A stretch of DNA of 64,000 nucleotides from Polyangiaceae bacterium (GTDB taxonomy: Bacteria; Myxococcota_A; Polyangia; Polyangiales; Polyangiaceae), in contig JABTUA010000001.1 of NCBI GenBank assembly GCA_015075635.1, positions 3,038,001-3,102,000 of the forward strand. The letters run 5' to 3'. Below are positions 42,140 through 49,749 of this stretch, in pieces. The position numbers were made by a program, and so were the translations under genes. Numbering within the stretch: the first letter of the stretch is position 1; the number at the start of each line of letters is the position of its first letter. The notes under the pieces were generated by a model, which searched no databases, was not told where the DNA came from, and saw only the letters and a program-made list of their open reading frames with translations.

Positions 42140-43015
42140 ATGCCGAGCCCCGAGGTCGCCGAGCGCACCATCACCGTGAGCGACGGTGTGACCATCGCCA
42201 TCCACGACAGCGGCGGGGCGGGGCGACCGCTGGTCTTGGCCAACGGCCTCGGCGGGCCCTTCAAGTCCTGGCGCCACCAGATCGACTACCTGTCGGACCG
42301 CTACCGGCTGGTGAGCTGGGACTACCGCGGGCTCTACGGCTCGAGCACCCCGGGCGGCGACTCACCCCGGCTCGGCGTCGACGCCCATGTGGAGGACCTG
42401 GAACGAGTGCTCGAGGCGGTCGGAGTGTCCCGCGCCGCCTTCATGGGCTGGAGCATGGGCGTCCAGGTGATCCTGGAGCTGTACGAGCGCCGCCCCGAGC
42501 TTGTCTCGCACCTGATCCTGGTGAACGGCACCTTCGGGCGCCCCCTCGACTCGACGGGCGTGCCGCTGTCGTCGCGCATCGTGCCGGGCCTGGTGGATCA
42601 GGTGCACCGCGTGCACGAGATGGCCTCGGGCCTGCTCCGGCGCGCGACGCAATGGCCCGAGACCGTGATGTGGCTCAAGCGCCTGGGAGTGGTGGGCAAC
42701 ACCATGGACGAGGAGCTGTTCCGGGAGATCGCCGCCGAGTTCGGCAGCGTCAACCTGGACACCTACCTCGCAATCCTCCGCGAGCTCGGCAACCACGACG
42801 CCGCCCACGTGCTCGACTCGATCGCGGTGCCGACGCTGGTAATCAGCGGAGACCGCGACGCGTTCACGCCGCGGCAGCTGGCGCAGCAGATGGCGCGGCG
42901 GATCCGCGGCGGAGAGATCCTGGTGGTGCGCGGCGCCACCCACTACGCCGCGATGGAGTACCCGGAGCTAGTGAACCTGAGGATCGAGAAGTTCCTCAGG
43001 GAGCACGGGTACTGA
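42140..43015 (+). CDS. Alpha/beta hydrolase
   Basis: This 291-residue alpha/beta-fold hydrolase has the nucleophile elbow GWSMG (Ser at about residue 99), oxyanion sequence ANGLGGPF near residue 34, acid GDRDAF (about 240) and His in RGATHYAAME (about 273). The cap region is helical. Likely an esterase or related C-C/C-O hydrolase; the substrate is unknown. It has no operon partner and lies 19 bp upstream of the PilZ gene on the opposite strand. The 204 bp before it hold no gene. Confidence 0.82.
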   Translation: MPSPEVAERTITVSDGVTIAIHDSGGAGRPLVLANGLGGPFKSWRHQIDYLSDRYRLVSWDYRGLYGSSTPGGDSPRLGVDAHVEDLERVLEAVGVSRAAFMGWSMGVQVILELYERRPELVSHLILVNGTFGRPLDSTGVPLSSRIVPGLVDQVHRVHEMASGLLRRATQWPETVMWLKRLGVVGNTMDEELFREIAAEFGSVNLDTYLAILRELGNHDAAHVLDSIAVPTLVISGDRDAFTPRQLAQQMARRIRGGEILVVRGATHYAAMEYPELVNLRIEKFLREHGY

Positions 43016-43034
43016 GTACGATCGTGCAGTGATA

Positions 43035-43340
43035 CTACCCGCACTCGACGAAGCGCTCGAGGCGGTGCACGTCGTCGGGGTTCGGCTGCACGAACTCGAG
43101 CGTCTGGCGCCGCCCGCGCGCCGAGACGCGGCGCGCCCAGAGCCAGAACGTCTGCGAGTCTCCCGGCAGCCGGAGCTCGAGCGGGAACGACTGCATGTGG
43201 GTCGCCGGCTCTCGGAAGCCGACGATCTGGATGCCGCCCGCCGAGATGTCGACCGCGCGACACAGGTGCGGGTAGCCCCCGATGAACTTGTTGAGGAACA
43301 CGTCCACGGCCTTGCGAGGAAAGCGGCGTCGCTCGTGCAT
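43035..43340 (-). CDS. PilZ domain protein
   Basis: This 101-residue single-domain PilZ protein has the c-di-GMP-binding elements RRRFPRK (RxxxR) near the N-terminus and DISAGGI (D/NxSxxG) at about residues 31-37. The rest is the six-strand barrel (LELRLPGDSQTFWLWARRVS). It probably acts as a c-di-GMP receptor for motility or exopolysaccharide control; partners are unknown. The ATG at 43340 is preferred because TACGAT (43347-43352, minus) lies 6 nt upstream. A longer frame from 43490 would run through the start of trpG. Confidence 0.82.
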   Translation of the reverse strand: MHERRRFPRKAVDVFLNKFIGGYPHLCRAVDISAGGIQIVGFREPATHMQSFPLELRLPGDSQTFWLWARRVSARGRRQTLEFVQPNPDDVHRLERFVECG

Positions 43341-43430
43341 GGCGAAATCGTACCGGGCTGCTCGGCCGCGGGTGAACTTCCCGGCGAGCTCGGGTTTGAC
43401 CCGAGGCAGGAGCGGTGACACCTTCCGGGC

Positions 43431-44006
43431 GTGCCCAAGCGGGTCATCGTCATCGACAACTACGACTCGTTCACTTACAACCTGGTTCAATATCTGGAGA
43501 CCCTCGGCGCCGAGTGCGACGTGCGGCTGAACGACCGAACCAGCGTCGAGGCCGTCGCAGAGTCGACCCCGGACGGTGTGCTGCTCTCACCCGGGCCGGG
43601 CACGCCCGACGACGCCGGCATCACGCTCGCGCTGATCACGGCCCTCTCCGGGCGATTTCCCATCCTGGGCGTGTGCCTGGGCCACCAGAGCATCACCCAG
43701 GCCCACGGCGGCAAGATCGTGCGGGCGCCACGGCTGATGCACGGCAAGACGTCGCCCATCGAGCACGATGGGCGCACGCTGTTCCAGGGCCTCCCCTCGC
43801 CCTTCGACGCCACCCGCTACCACTCGCTGCTCGCCGAGGAAGCCTCGTTCCCGGCGTGCCTGGAGGTCAGCGCTCGGACGGCCGAGGGCGAGATCATGGC
43901 GCTGCGCCACCGCGACCTGCCGCTCGAGGGGGTGCAGTTCCACCCCGAGTCCATCCTGACCGAGCACGGGCTCCGGCTGCTCGAGAACTGGGTCCGGTCG
44001 CTGTGA
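43431..44006 (+). CDS. trpG: Anthranilate/aminodeoxychorismate synthase glutaminase subunit
   Basis: This 191-residue class I glutamine amidotransferase has VIVIDNYDSFTYNLVQYL, SPGPGTPDDAG, GVCLGHQSITQAHGGKI (Cys at about residue 82) and VQFHPESILTEHG (His-Glu). It delivers ammonia to anthranilate synthase component I. The gene is followed by trpD with a four-base overlap (GTGA), so trpG fits best, but a dual pabA role cannot be excluded. It starts with GTG 43431. trpE is not in the window. Confidence 0.9.
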   Translation: MPKRVIVIDNYDSFTYNLVQYLETLGAECDVRLNDRTSVEAVAESTPDGVLLSPGPGTPDDAGITLALITALSGRFPILGVCLGHQSITQAHGGKIVRAPRLMHGKTSPIEHDGRTLFQGLPSPFDATRYHSLLAEEASFPACLEVSARTAEGEIMALRHRDLPLEGVQFHPESILTEHGLRLLENWVRSL

Positions 44007-45043
44007 GCGCGCCGAGCTTCTCCGAGGTCTTCGCGGAGCTGACCCGCCCCGAAGGCATCTCACCGGCGAGCGTGCGCCGAGTGTTCGACGCGGTGCTGCG
44101 CGGAGACTGGACCCCGGTGCAGGTCGCGGGCTTCGCGGTCGCCCTGCGCTTGACCGGGGAGAGCGCCGAGATCATCGCGGCTGCCGCCGGCTCGCTGCGC
44201 GACGCGATGGTCCCGGTGGAGCACGGCCTCGAAAAGGTGCTCGACACCTGCGGCACCGGCGGCGACTCGGCGGGTACGCTGAACCTGTCCACCGGGGCGG
44301 CGATCCTCGCCGCGGCCTCCGGGGTGCCGGTGGCGAAGCACGGCAACCGCGCGGTCTCGAGCCGGGCCGGCAGCGCCGACGTGCTGGAGGCCCTGGGTGT
44401 GCCGACGGATCTCCCTGCGAGCGCCGGGCAGCACTTGCTCCAGCGCCTCGGCATCGCGTTCCTGATGGCGCCCACCCATCACCCCGCGATGCGCCACGGC
44501 GGGGTCGCGCGACGCGAGCTCGGCATTCGCACCATCTTCAACTGTCTGGGCCCGCTGGCGAACCCGGCGCGAGCCACGCACCAGCTCCTGGGTGCGTACG
44601 ACGACGCTCTCCGGCCGGTGCTGGCGCGGACTCTGGGCACGCTCGGGGTCGAGCGCGCCTGGGTCGTGCGCGGCGACGACGGCCTCGACGAGCTCAGCCC
44701 GCACGCCCCGACCCGGGTCAGCGTCTTGGAGCACGGGCGGGTCACCGAGCTCACCGTCCACCCGAGCGACTTCGGCCTGGAGGAGAGCCCAGCGGGCGCC
44801 ATCGCGGGAGGTGACGCAGCGGACAACGCCCGCGCCATCGAGCAAGTGCTCTCGGACGCGCCCCACCCCGCGCTCGACGCCTTCGTGCTCAACGCCGCTG
44901 CGGCGCTGGTGGTGGCTCTGGAGCTCGAGCCGCGGGCCGCGACGGATCGCGTCCGCGAGACGCTCGCGACCGGGCGCGCGCGAGAGCTGCTCGAGCGCTG
45001 GAGGCGAGAGACCCGGGAGCTCCGCGATGGGCGTGCTGGCTGA
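44003..45043 (+). CDS. trpD: Anthranilate phosphoribosyltransferase
   Basis: This 346-residue enzyme joins anthranilate to PRPP. The signature DTCGTGGDSAGTLNLSTGAAILAAASGVPVAKHGNRAVSSRAGSADVLEALG is complete. FLMAPTHHPAMRHGGVARRELGIRTIFNCLGPLANPA and the DDGLDE motif for magnesium follow. The length is normal. It starts with GTG 44003 overlapping the trpG stop and overlaps trpC by 17 bp. This is the second of three coupled tryptophan genes. Confidence 0.95.
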   Translation: MSAPSFSEVFAELTRPEGISPASVRRVFDAVLRGDWTPVQVAGFAVALRLTGESAEIIAAAAGSLRDAMVPVEHGLEKVLDTCGTGGDSAGTLNLSTGAAILAAASGVPVAKHGNRAVSSRAGSADVLEALGVPTDLPASAGQHLLQRLGIAFLMAPTHHPAMRHGGVARRELGIRTIFNCLGPLANPARATHQLLGAYDDALRPVLARTLGTLGVERAWVVRGDDGLDELSPHAPTRVSVLEHGRVTELTVHPSDFGLEESPAGAIAGGDAADNARAIEQVLSDAPHPALDAFVLNAAAALVVALELEPRAATDRVRETLATGRARELLERWRRETRELRDGRAG

Positions 45044-45785
45044 GATCCTGGCGAACAAGCGCCGCGAGCTCGCCGAGCTCGGGGCCCCGCCGCCGAGCGA
45101 CCTCGCGCCGCGCCCGCACGGCCTGGGGCGAGGCGAAGGGGAGCCGCTCCGGCTGATCGCCGAGATCAAGCGCCGCTCGCCCTCGGCGGGCGCGCTCTCC
45201 ACCGCGCTCGACGTCGGGGAGCGCGCGCGCGCCTACGAACGCGCGGGGGCCAGCATGCTCAGCGTGCTGACGGACGCGAAGTACTTCGACGGCGCCTTCG
45301 CACACCTGCGCCAGGCGCGCGAGGCGACGCACTTGCCGATCCTGTGCAAGGAGTTCGTGCTGGACGAGAGGCAGCTCGACTGGGCCCGCGCCTCCGGCGC
45401 CGACGCCGTGCTGCTCGTCGTTCGCTGTCTGACCCCTGCTGCGCTCGCTGGCCTGCTGGCAGCGGCACGCGAGCGCGGCCTCGCGCCGCTGGTCGAGGTG
45501 GCCAGCGCCGAGGAGGCGCGCGTGGCGCTCGATGCCGGCGCGGATCTGATCGGGGTGAACGCGCGGGACCTCGACACGCTGCAGATGGACGCGGCGCGAG
45601 CCCAGCGGGTGCTCGACGGGCTGCCGAGCGGCGTCACCCGCGTGTTCCTGTCCGGGGTCCGCTCGGAGCACGAGGTGCGACAGCTGGCGTCGCAGCGGCT
45701 CGACGCCACCCTGATCGGCGAGGCGTTGATGCGCCTCGACGACCCCTCGGCCCTGCTCGCGCGGATGCGCGCGGCGGCGGGTTAG
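45027..45785 (+). CDS. trpC: Indole-3-glycerol phosphate synthase
   Basis: This 252-residue TIM barrel closes the indole ring of the anthranilate-derived deoxyribulose phosphate. RLIAEIKRRSPSAG, LSVLTDAKYFDGAFAHL, LPILCKEFVLDERQL, LLVVRCL, GLAPLVEVAS and GVNARDLDTLQMD are the barrel motifs, including the catalytic Lys and Glu. It overlaps trpD by 17 bp. trpF, trpB and trpA do not follow; the next gene is a recombinase, so the trp set is split in this genome. Confidence 0.94.
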   Translation: MGVLAEILANKRRELAELGAPPPSDLAPRPHGLGRGEGEPLRLIAEIKRRSPSAGALSTALDVGERARAYERAGASMLSVLTDAKYFDGAFAHLRQAREATHLPILCKEFVLDERQLDWARASGADAVLLVVRCLTPAALAGLLAAARERGLAPLVEVASAEEARVALDAGADLIGVNARDLDTLQMDAARAQRVLDGLPSGVTRVFLSGVRSEHEVRQLASQRLDATLIGEALMRLDDPSALLARMRAAAG

Positions 45786-45798
45786 GGGCCCGCGTTTT

Positions 45799-45826
45799 TC
45801 GACAAATTCCCGGGTTTCGCTAAGCT
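45799..45826 (+). promoter_or_regulatory. Promoter of the tyrosine recombinase gene
   Basis: TCGACA (45799-45804) and TAAGCT (45821-45826) are 16 bp apart. The -10 box ends 6 nt before the GTG at 45833. Confidence 0.42.
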
Positions 45827-45832
45827 CGGCGC

Positions 45833-46729
45833 GTGCGCTTCGACGCCGCCATCGATCTCTACCTGTCGCACCTCAGGGTGGAGCGGGCGCTGTCGCCGAA
45901 CACGCTGGCCGGCTACGCGCGGGACCTCACCAAGCTCTGCGCGTTCCTCGAAGACCAGGGCATCACCCGGGCCGATGGCCTGGATCTCGGCAGGATGAGC
46001 GCCTGGCAATCGTCGCTGGCGAAGGCCGGCCTCGGGCCGCGCAGCGCCGCGCGGCACCTGTCCTCGGCGCGGGGGCTGATGCGCTTCCTGGTGCGCGAGG
46101 GGGTGATCCAGGCCGACCCCACCTCCCTCGCCGCCCGCCCGCGCTTCGGCCGCAAGCTGCCCCACACCTTCGGCGAGCAGGAGATGCTGCGGCTGATCGA
46201 GGCCCCCGACGTCCGGAACGAGCGCGGGCTGCGCGATCGCGCCATGTTGAGCGTCGGCTACGCCGCGGGCCTCCGGGTGAGCGAGTTGGTGAGCCTCACG
46301 TTCGGGGACGTGGATCTGTCCCGGGGCGTGGTCGGCGCCTTCGGCAAGGGCGGCAAACGCCGCCTGGTCCCGCTGGGTGAGGTCGCGCTCGACCACCTGG
46401 CGGAGTATCTGGAGGTACGACGCCAGCGCACGGCCGGGGGCGCCGAGACCAGCCGCGTGCTCTTCCCGGGCCCCGCCGGCCGAGCCCTGTCCCGTCAGGC
46501 GTTCTGGAAGATCGTGCGCCGCTACGCGCGCGTCGCGGGCCTCACCGGCAAGGCCCACCCGCACCAGCTCAGGCACTCTTTCGCGACACACCTCTTGACC
46601 GGGGGCGCGGATCTCAGGAGCGTGCAGACGCTGCTCGGCCATAGCGACGTCTCGACCACCGAGATCTACACGCACGTCACCCGAGACCACGTGAAGAGGG
46701 CTCACCAGAAGGCCCATCCCCGGGGCTGA
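45833..46729 (+). CDS. XerC/XerD tyrosine recombinase
   Basis: This 298-residue protein has the length and domain order of XerC/XerD. The N-terminal SAM-like domain is FDAAIDLYLSHLRVERALSPNTLAGYARDL. The catalytic domain has the first Arg in YAAGLRVSELVSL, Lys in GKGGKRR, HQLRHSFATHLLTGGADLR (His-x-x-Arg), and GHSDVSTTEIYTHV (His and the nucleophilic Tyr, about residue 283). It resolves chromosome dimers at dif during replication. XerC and XerD cannot be told apart confidently from one sequence, although QLRHSFATHLL fits either. There is no nearby integrase or phage context. Confidence 0.9.
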   Translation: MRFDAAIDLYLSHLRVERALSPNTLAGYARDLTKLCAFLEDQGITRADGLDLGRMSAWQSSLAKAGLGPRSAARHLSSARGLMRFLVREGVIQADPTSLAARPRFGRKLPHTFGEQEMLRLIEAPDVRNERGLRDRAMLSVGYAAGLRVSELVSLTFGDVDLSRGVVGAFGKGGKRRLVPLGEVALDHLAEYLEVRRQRTAGGAETSRVLFPGPAGRALSRQAFWKIVRRYARVAGLTGKAHPHQLRHSFATHLLTGGADLRSVQTLLGHSDVSTTEIYTHVTRDHVKRAHQKAHPRG

Positions 46730-46735
46730 GACCTC

Positions 46736-47569
46736 GTGCTAGATCCCGCCCCGGTGTATTTCACGGTCCGAGAGCCCACCGCCCGGGAGACCCCGGTCGT
46801 GGTCGAGGTCCCTCACGCGGGCCTGGAGGTCGATCCCACCTCGCTCGCGACGCTGGTCGCTCCGGCGCGCGCCGTGGGGCAGGACGCCGACTTGTACGTG
46901 GACGACCTGTACGCGGATGCCCCGGCCGAGGGGGCGACCCTGCTGGTGGCTCGCGTGAGCCGCTACGTGTGCGATCTGAATCGCGCGGCCGACGACGTCG
47001 ATCAGCTCACGGTCGAGGGAGGCAACGGACGCCCCTCGCCCCACGGCCTAGTCTGGCGCTCGACCACCGAAAACCTGCCCGCGATCAGCGGCCCGCTCCC
47101 TCGCAGAGAGCTGGAGCGCCGCCTGCGCGACATCTACCTGCCGTATCATGCGACACTCCGCCGGCTGCTGGAGCAGAAGCGCGAGCGCTTCGGCCACGCG
47201 GTGCTCTTGTGCGGGCACTCGATGCCCTCTCGGGGCCGCGCCGGGCACAGCGATCCGGGCCGGGCTCGAGCGGACGTGGTGCCGGGCAGCCGCGGCCAGA
47301 CCACGGCCGCCCCCGCCGTGATCGCAGTGCCGGACGAGCTGGCAAGGGAACGCGGCTGGACGGTCGCCCACGACGACCCGTACCGAGGTGGCTTCAGCAC
47401 CGGCCACTACGGCCGCCCGAGCGCGGGCGTCCACGCCGTGCAGGTCGAGCTGAGCCGCCGGCTCTACATGGACGAGCGGTCGCTAGGCAAAAAGCTCAAA
47501 GATTTCGAACACACCCGAGAGTACTGCCGCGCCGTGGTGGCGCGCCTCGGGCGCGTGGCGCTAGCATGA
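46736..47569 (+). CDS. N-formylglutamate amidohydrolase-like protein
   Basis: This 277-residue protein has VVVEVPHAGLEVDP, RYVCDLNRAADDVDQ, LPYHATLRRLLEQKRERFGHAVLLCGHSMPS and YRGGFSTGHYGRPSAGVHAVQVELSRRLYMDE, the conserved blocks of the HutG/FGase family. Metal-binding His and Asp are placed as expected. Family members hydrolyse N-formyl-L-glutamate to glutamate and formate in histidine use, but here no hut genes are adjacent, so the substrate is unproven. It starts with GTG 46736, 6 bp after the recombinase gene. Confidence 0.8.
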   Translation: MLDPAPVYFTVREPTARETPVVVEVPHAGLEVDPTSLATLVAPARAVGQDADLYVDDLYADAPAEGATLLVARVSRYVCDLNRAADDVDQLTVEGGNGRPSPHGLVWRSTTENLPAISGPLPRRELERRLRDIYLPYHATLRRLLEQKRERFGHAVLLCGHSMPSRGRAGHSDPGRARADVVPGSRGQTTAAPAVIAVPDELARERGWTVAHDDPYRGGFSTGHYGRPSAGVHAVQVELSRRLYMDERSLGKKLKDFEHTREYCRAVVARLGRVALA

Positions 47570-47584
47570 CGCTCGGCTGACGCG

Positions 47585-48508
47585 ATGCCAGAGCCCTCAA
47601 CCGCGCCGGTGCAGCGTGGACCGACGTCGGGTATTCACCGCGCGGTCAGCGAGCCAAAGCCCCCACTGTTGGCCTCCGAAGTGCTGCGCGAGGAGCTCGC
47701 TCCGCTGCAGCCCGCGCGAGGCTCGTGCCGGCTCTGGCTGCTGCTGATCGCGCTGGCGTTGACCGCTCTCGGCCTGGCAATGCGCTTTGGCGTCGGCGTC
47801 CCCGCCGAGCGCGTGCAAGGCGCCACCATCGCGTTCTCGGCGGCGGGGGCGCTGGCGGCGGTCGCAGCGCTCCCCTTCCCCTATGCGCTCCGGGCCGGGG
47901 TAGCGGTGCTGGTCGGGCTGGTGCTGATGGTGCTCGGGCTACAGAGCGGTGGACCCCTCGGCGGCCTGACGGTGGACGGCAGCCTGAGCCGGGGGATCGC
48001 ACGGCTCGTGACGCTGACCACGCTGCCGGCGGCGCTGATGTTCCGGGCTCGGTACACGGCCTTCAAGCGGGCTCGCGTGGTGCTCGCGGTCGCCCTCGGC
48101 CTGGCCCTGCCCTTCGTGGTGCTGGAGACCTTGCTGCTCGCCGACAGCGGGGCCCCGCTGGTGGCCCGGGCCGGCGCCGCGCTGAGCATCGCGTTCGTGG
48201 CCTGCTCGTTGTTCGGGTTCATGGGCCAGGGGACGACCGGCTGGGGCGCGCTCTGGGCGGCGCTGGTGCTGGGCGGCATCCCGCTCGAGGTGGCGCTCCG
48301 GCACTTCACCCTCGCGGATGCCGCGACCGGCCACCTGACCTACCCGGCGACCGCCGTGGGCCTGGTGTGCGCCGCCGTCGCGGCCAGCCTGGGCCTATTT
48401 CAGCTCCTGGCAACGTTCTGGGCCCCGGAGGCGCGGCGGCTCTCTCTGGTCGGCGCCCGACTGAGCTCGGAACCCCCGGCGCCGCTGTCCAGCAACGGAA
48501 GCGCTTGA
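47585..48508 (+). CDS. Multi-pass membrane protein of unknown function
   Basis: This 307-residue protein has a soluble N-terminus of about 45 residues and then six or seven hydrophobic segments (for example LWLLLIALALTALGLAMRFG, RVVLAVALGLALPFVVLETLLLA and AVGLVCAAVAASLGLFQLLATFW). No family signature is seen. The stop is followed 35 bp later by rpmB, whose -35 box overlaps this gene's stop codon. The weak Gly-Ala-rich helices fit a small integral membrane protein. No function can be offered. Confidence 0.62.
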   Translation: MPEPSTAPVQRGPTSGIHRAVSEPKPPLLASEVLREELAPLQPARGSCRLWLLLIALALTALGLAMRFGVGVPAERVQGATIAFSAAGALAAVAALPFPYALRAGVAVLVGLVLMVLGLQSGGPLGGLTVDGSLSRGIARLVTLTTLPAALMFRARYTAFKRARVVLAVALGLALPFVVLETLLLADSGAPLVARAGAALSIAFVACSLFGFMGQGTTGWGALWAALVLGGIPLEVALRHFTLADAATGHLTYPATAVGLVCAAVAASLGLFQLLATFWAPEARRLSLVGARLSSEPPAPLSSNGSA

Positions 48509-48533
48509 ACGACCGGGCAGGCTGGGCTAGATA
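48505..48533 (+). promoter_or_regulatory. rpmB promoter
   Basis: TTGAAC (48505-48510) and TAGATA (48528-48533) are 17 bp apart, close to consensus. The -10 box ends 10 nt before the rpmB ATG, with no Shine-Dalgarno between them, so the mRNA leader would be only a few bases. Confidence 0.5.
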
Positions 48534-48543
48534 CGCGCCCCCC

Positions 48544-48771
48544 ATGGCCCGAAGTGAAATCACCGGCAAGCGTCGCATGCGCGCCAGGAACGTGTCTCAC
48601 TCGAACATCAAGACGCCGCGCTGGCAGCAGGTGAACGTGCAGAAGCGCCGGATCTTCGTGCCCGAGCTGGGCCGCTACGTGACGCTCAAGCTCACCACGA
48701 AAGACCTCAGGACGATCGACAAGATCGGCCTCTTGGCCTACGCGAAGAAGCTCAACGCCAAGGCGAGCTGA
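48544..48771 (+). CDS. rpmB: 50S ribosomal protein L28
   Basis: This 75-residue protein is compact relative to typical L28. ARSEITGKRRMRARNVSHSNIKTPRWQQVNVQKRRI and VTLKLTTKDLRTIDKIGLLAYAKKL match the C-terminal two thirds of the family, including SHSNIKT and RxxxPNxQ-like spacing. The N-terminal CxxC zinc motif of some L28 proteins is absent. It is transcribed from the promoter directly upstream. It ends six bases before a convergent gene. Confidence 0.9.
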   Translation: MARSEITGKRRMRARNVSHSNIKTPRWQQVNVQKRRIFVPELGRYVTLKLTTKDLRTIDKIGLLAYAKKLNAKAS

Positions 48772-48777
48772 GCTTCG

Positions 48778-49749
48778 TCAGCCGCCGCTGAGCACGTCCA
48801 CCTCGCCGGTCGCGAGGTGACAGCGCAGGTGCAGGCTCGGCTGACCGAGCTCGCCCGGACCGACCACGGTCGCGGCCGGAGCCGCCAAGACCTCCGTGCA
48901 GGCCCCTGACCCGTCGGCCACCAAGGCCACCGGCGCTGGCGCAGGGAGGCGAGCGCCGGGGGCGACGCGAGTCACGCCGCGCATCACCGGCACGGCGGCG
49001 AGCGGGGCCTCGAGCTCCAGCTCCTCGACCGTGAACCCGGCGGCGAGCCGCCGGTACGACAGCGCCGCGAACACCCGGCGCACGTCGACCGCACACACGG
49101 CGCAACCAGATCCCAGCACCGAGGCGTCCATCCCCTCCGCCTCGCGGGCCCAGGGGGCTTCGTAAAGGCGGCGCTCACCCACGCTGCGCGCCGGCGCGTC
49201 CGCATCGACGTCGGGCACCGCGGCGAAGTCCGCGGGCGAGAGCAGACCGCCCTGGCTGGGACCAGCGACGCGGAGCATGGCCCGGACGAAGGTCGTGTCG
49301 TGGAAGGCGCCCGCGCCGGCGCTGCGCACCAGCTTGAGGACGCCAGCACGCGCATCGGCACCGCTGCGCTCGGCGCGGGAGATGCCGGGCTTGACCAATG
49401 ACCCGAGGCTGCGGCCCCCGTCGTAGGCGAGCGCGACCGCCAACGCGCTGATCGCCGTCGGGACCGCGATCCGGGCAGCGTCCGGGACCGCGTTCGGCGC
49501 GACCACACCCCGCGGGCGCTTCACGCCCAACCCGGGCTGGCGCAGGCGTCCGTCGAACGCCCGCGCTCCTACCCCGACGCCGCCGACCAGCAGCGTGACC
49601 GGCCCGAGCAGGACGCCGGCGTGCGCGCCCGCCGCGGCGAAGAACCCGGCGAGCACCGCTCCGACCGCCGAGCCGCCGGCACCCAGCTGCTCGCGCGCGG
49701 CCTCCGCGGCGACCGGATCGTTGGAAACGGCGAAGGCACGGCGCTTCAT
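48778..49749 (-). CDS. Gamma-glutamyltransferase-like protein, catalytically degenerate
   Basis: This 323-residue protein resembles the start of gamma-glutamyltranspeptidases: AFAVSNDPVAAEAAREQLGAGGSAVGAVLAGFFAAAGA corresponds to the ASxHPLAxxAGxxxLxxGGNAxDAAVA block, and AGAFHDTTFVRAMLRVAGPSQGGLLSPADFAAV to the large-subunit FYxGxxAxxxxxxxxxxGGxxxxxDLAxY block. The autoprocessing Thr-Thr-His-x-Ser segment is replaced by GSGCAVCAVD, so the catalytic Thr is missing. Full GGTs are over 500 residues; this one lacks most of the middle. It is encoded next to a DUF72 gene with a four-base overlap. Probably a pseudoenzyme. Confidence 0.62.
   Translation of the reverse strand: MKRRAFAVSNDPVAAEAAREQLGAGGSAVGAVLAGFFAAAGAHAGVLLGPVTLLVGGVGVGARAFDGRLRQPGLGVKRPRGVVAPNAVPDAARIAVPTAISALAVALAYDGGRSLGSLVKPGISRAERSGADARAGVLKLVRSAGAGAFHDTTFVRAMLRVAGPSQGGLLSPADFAAVPDVDADAPARSVGERRLYEAPWAREAEGMDASVLGSGCAVCAVDVRRVFAALSYRRLAAGFTVEELELEAPLAAVPVMRGVTRVAPGARLPAPAPVALVADGSGACTEVLAAPAATVVGPGELGQPSLHLRCHLATGEVDVLSGG

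Noticed and set aside
43341..43490. Longer PilZ protein starting at 43490
   Set aside because: The extension would be antisense to the start of trpG, and the PilZ fold begins at the RRRFPRK motif just after 43340.
45833..46729. Phage or integrative-element integrase
   Set aside because: Length, motifs and the trp and housekeeping context fit a chromosomal XerC/XerD; no phage genes, attachment repeats or tRNA are nearby.
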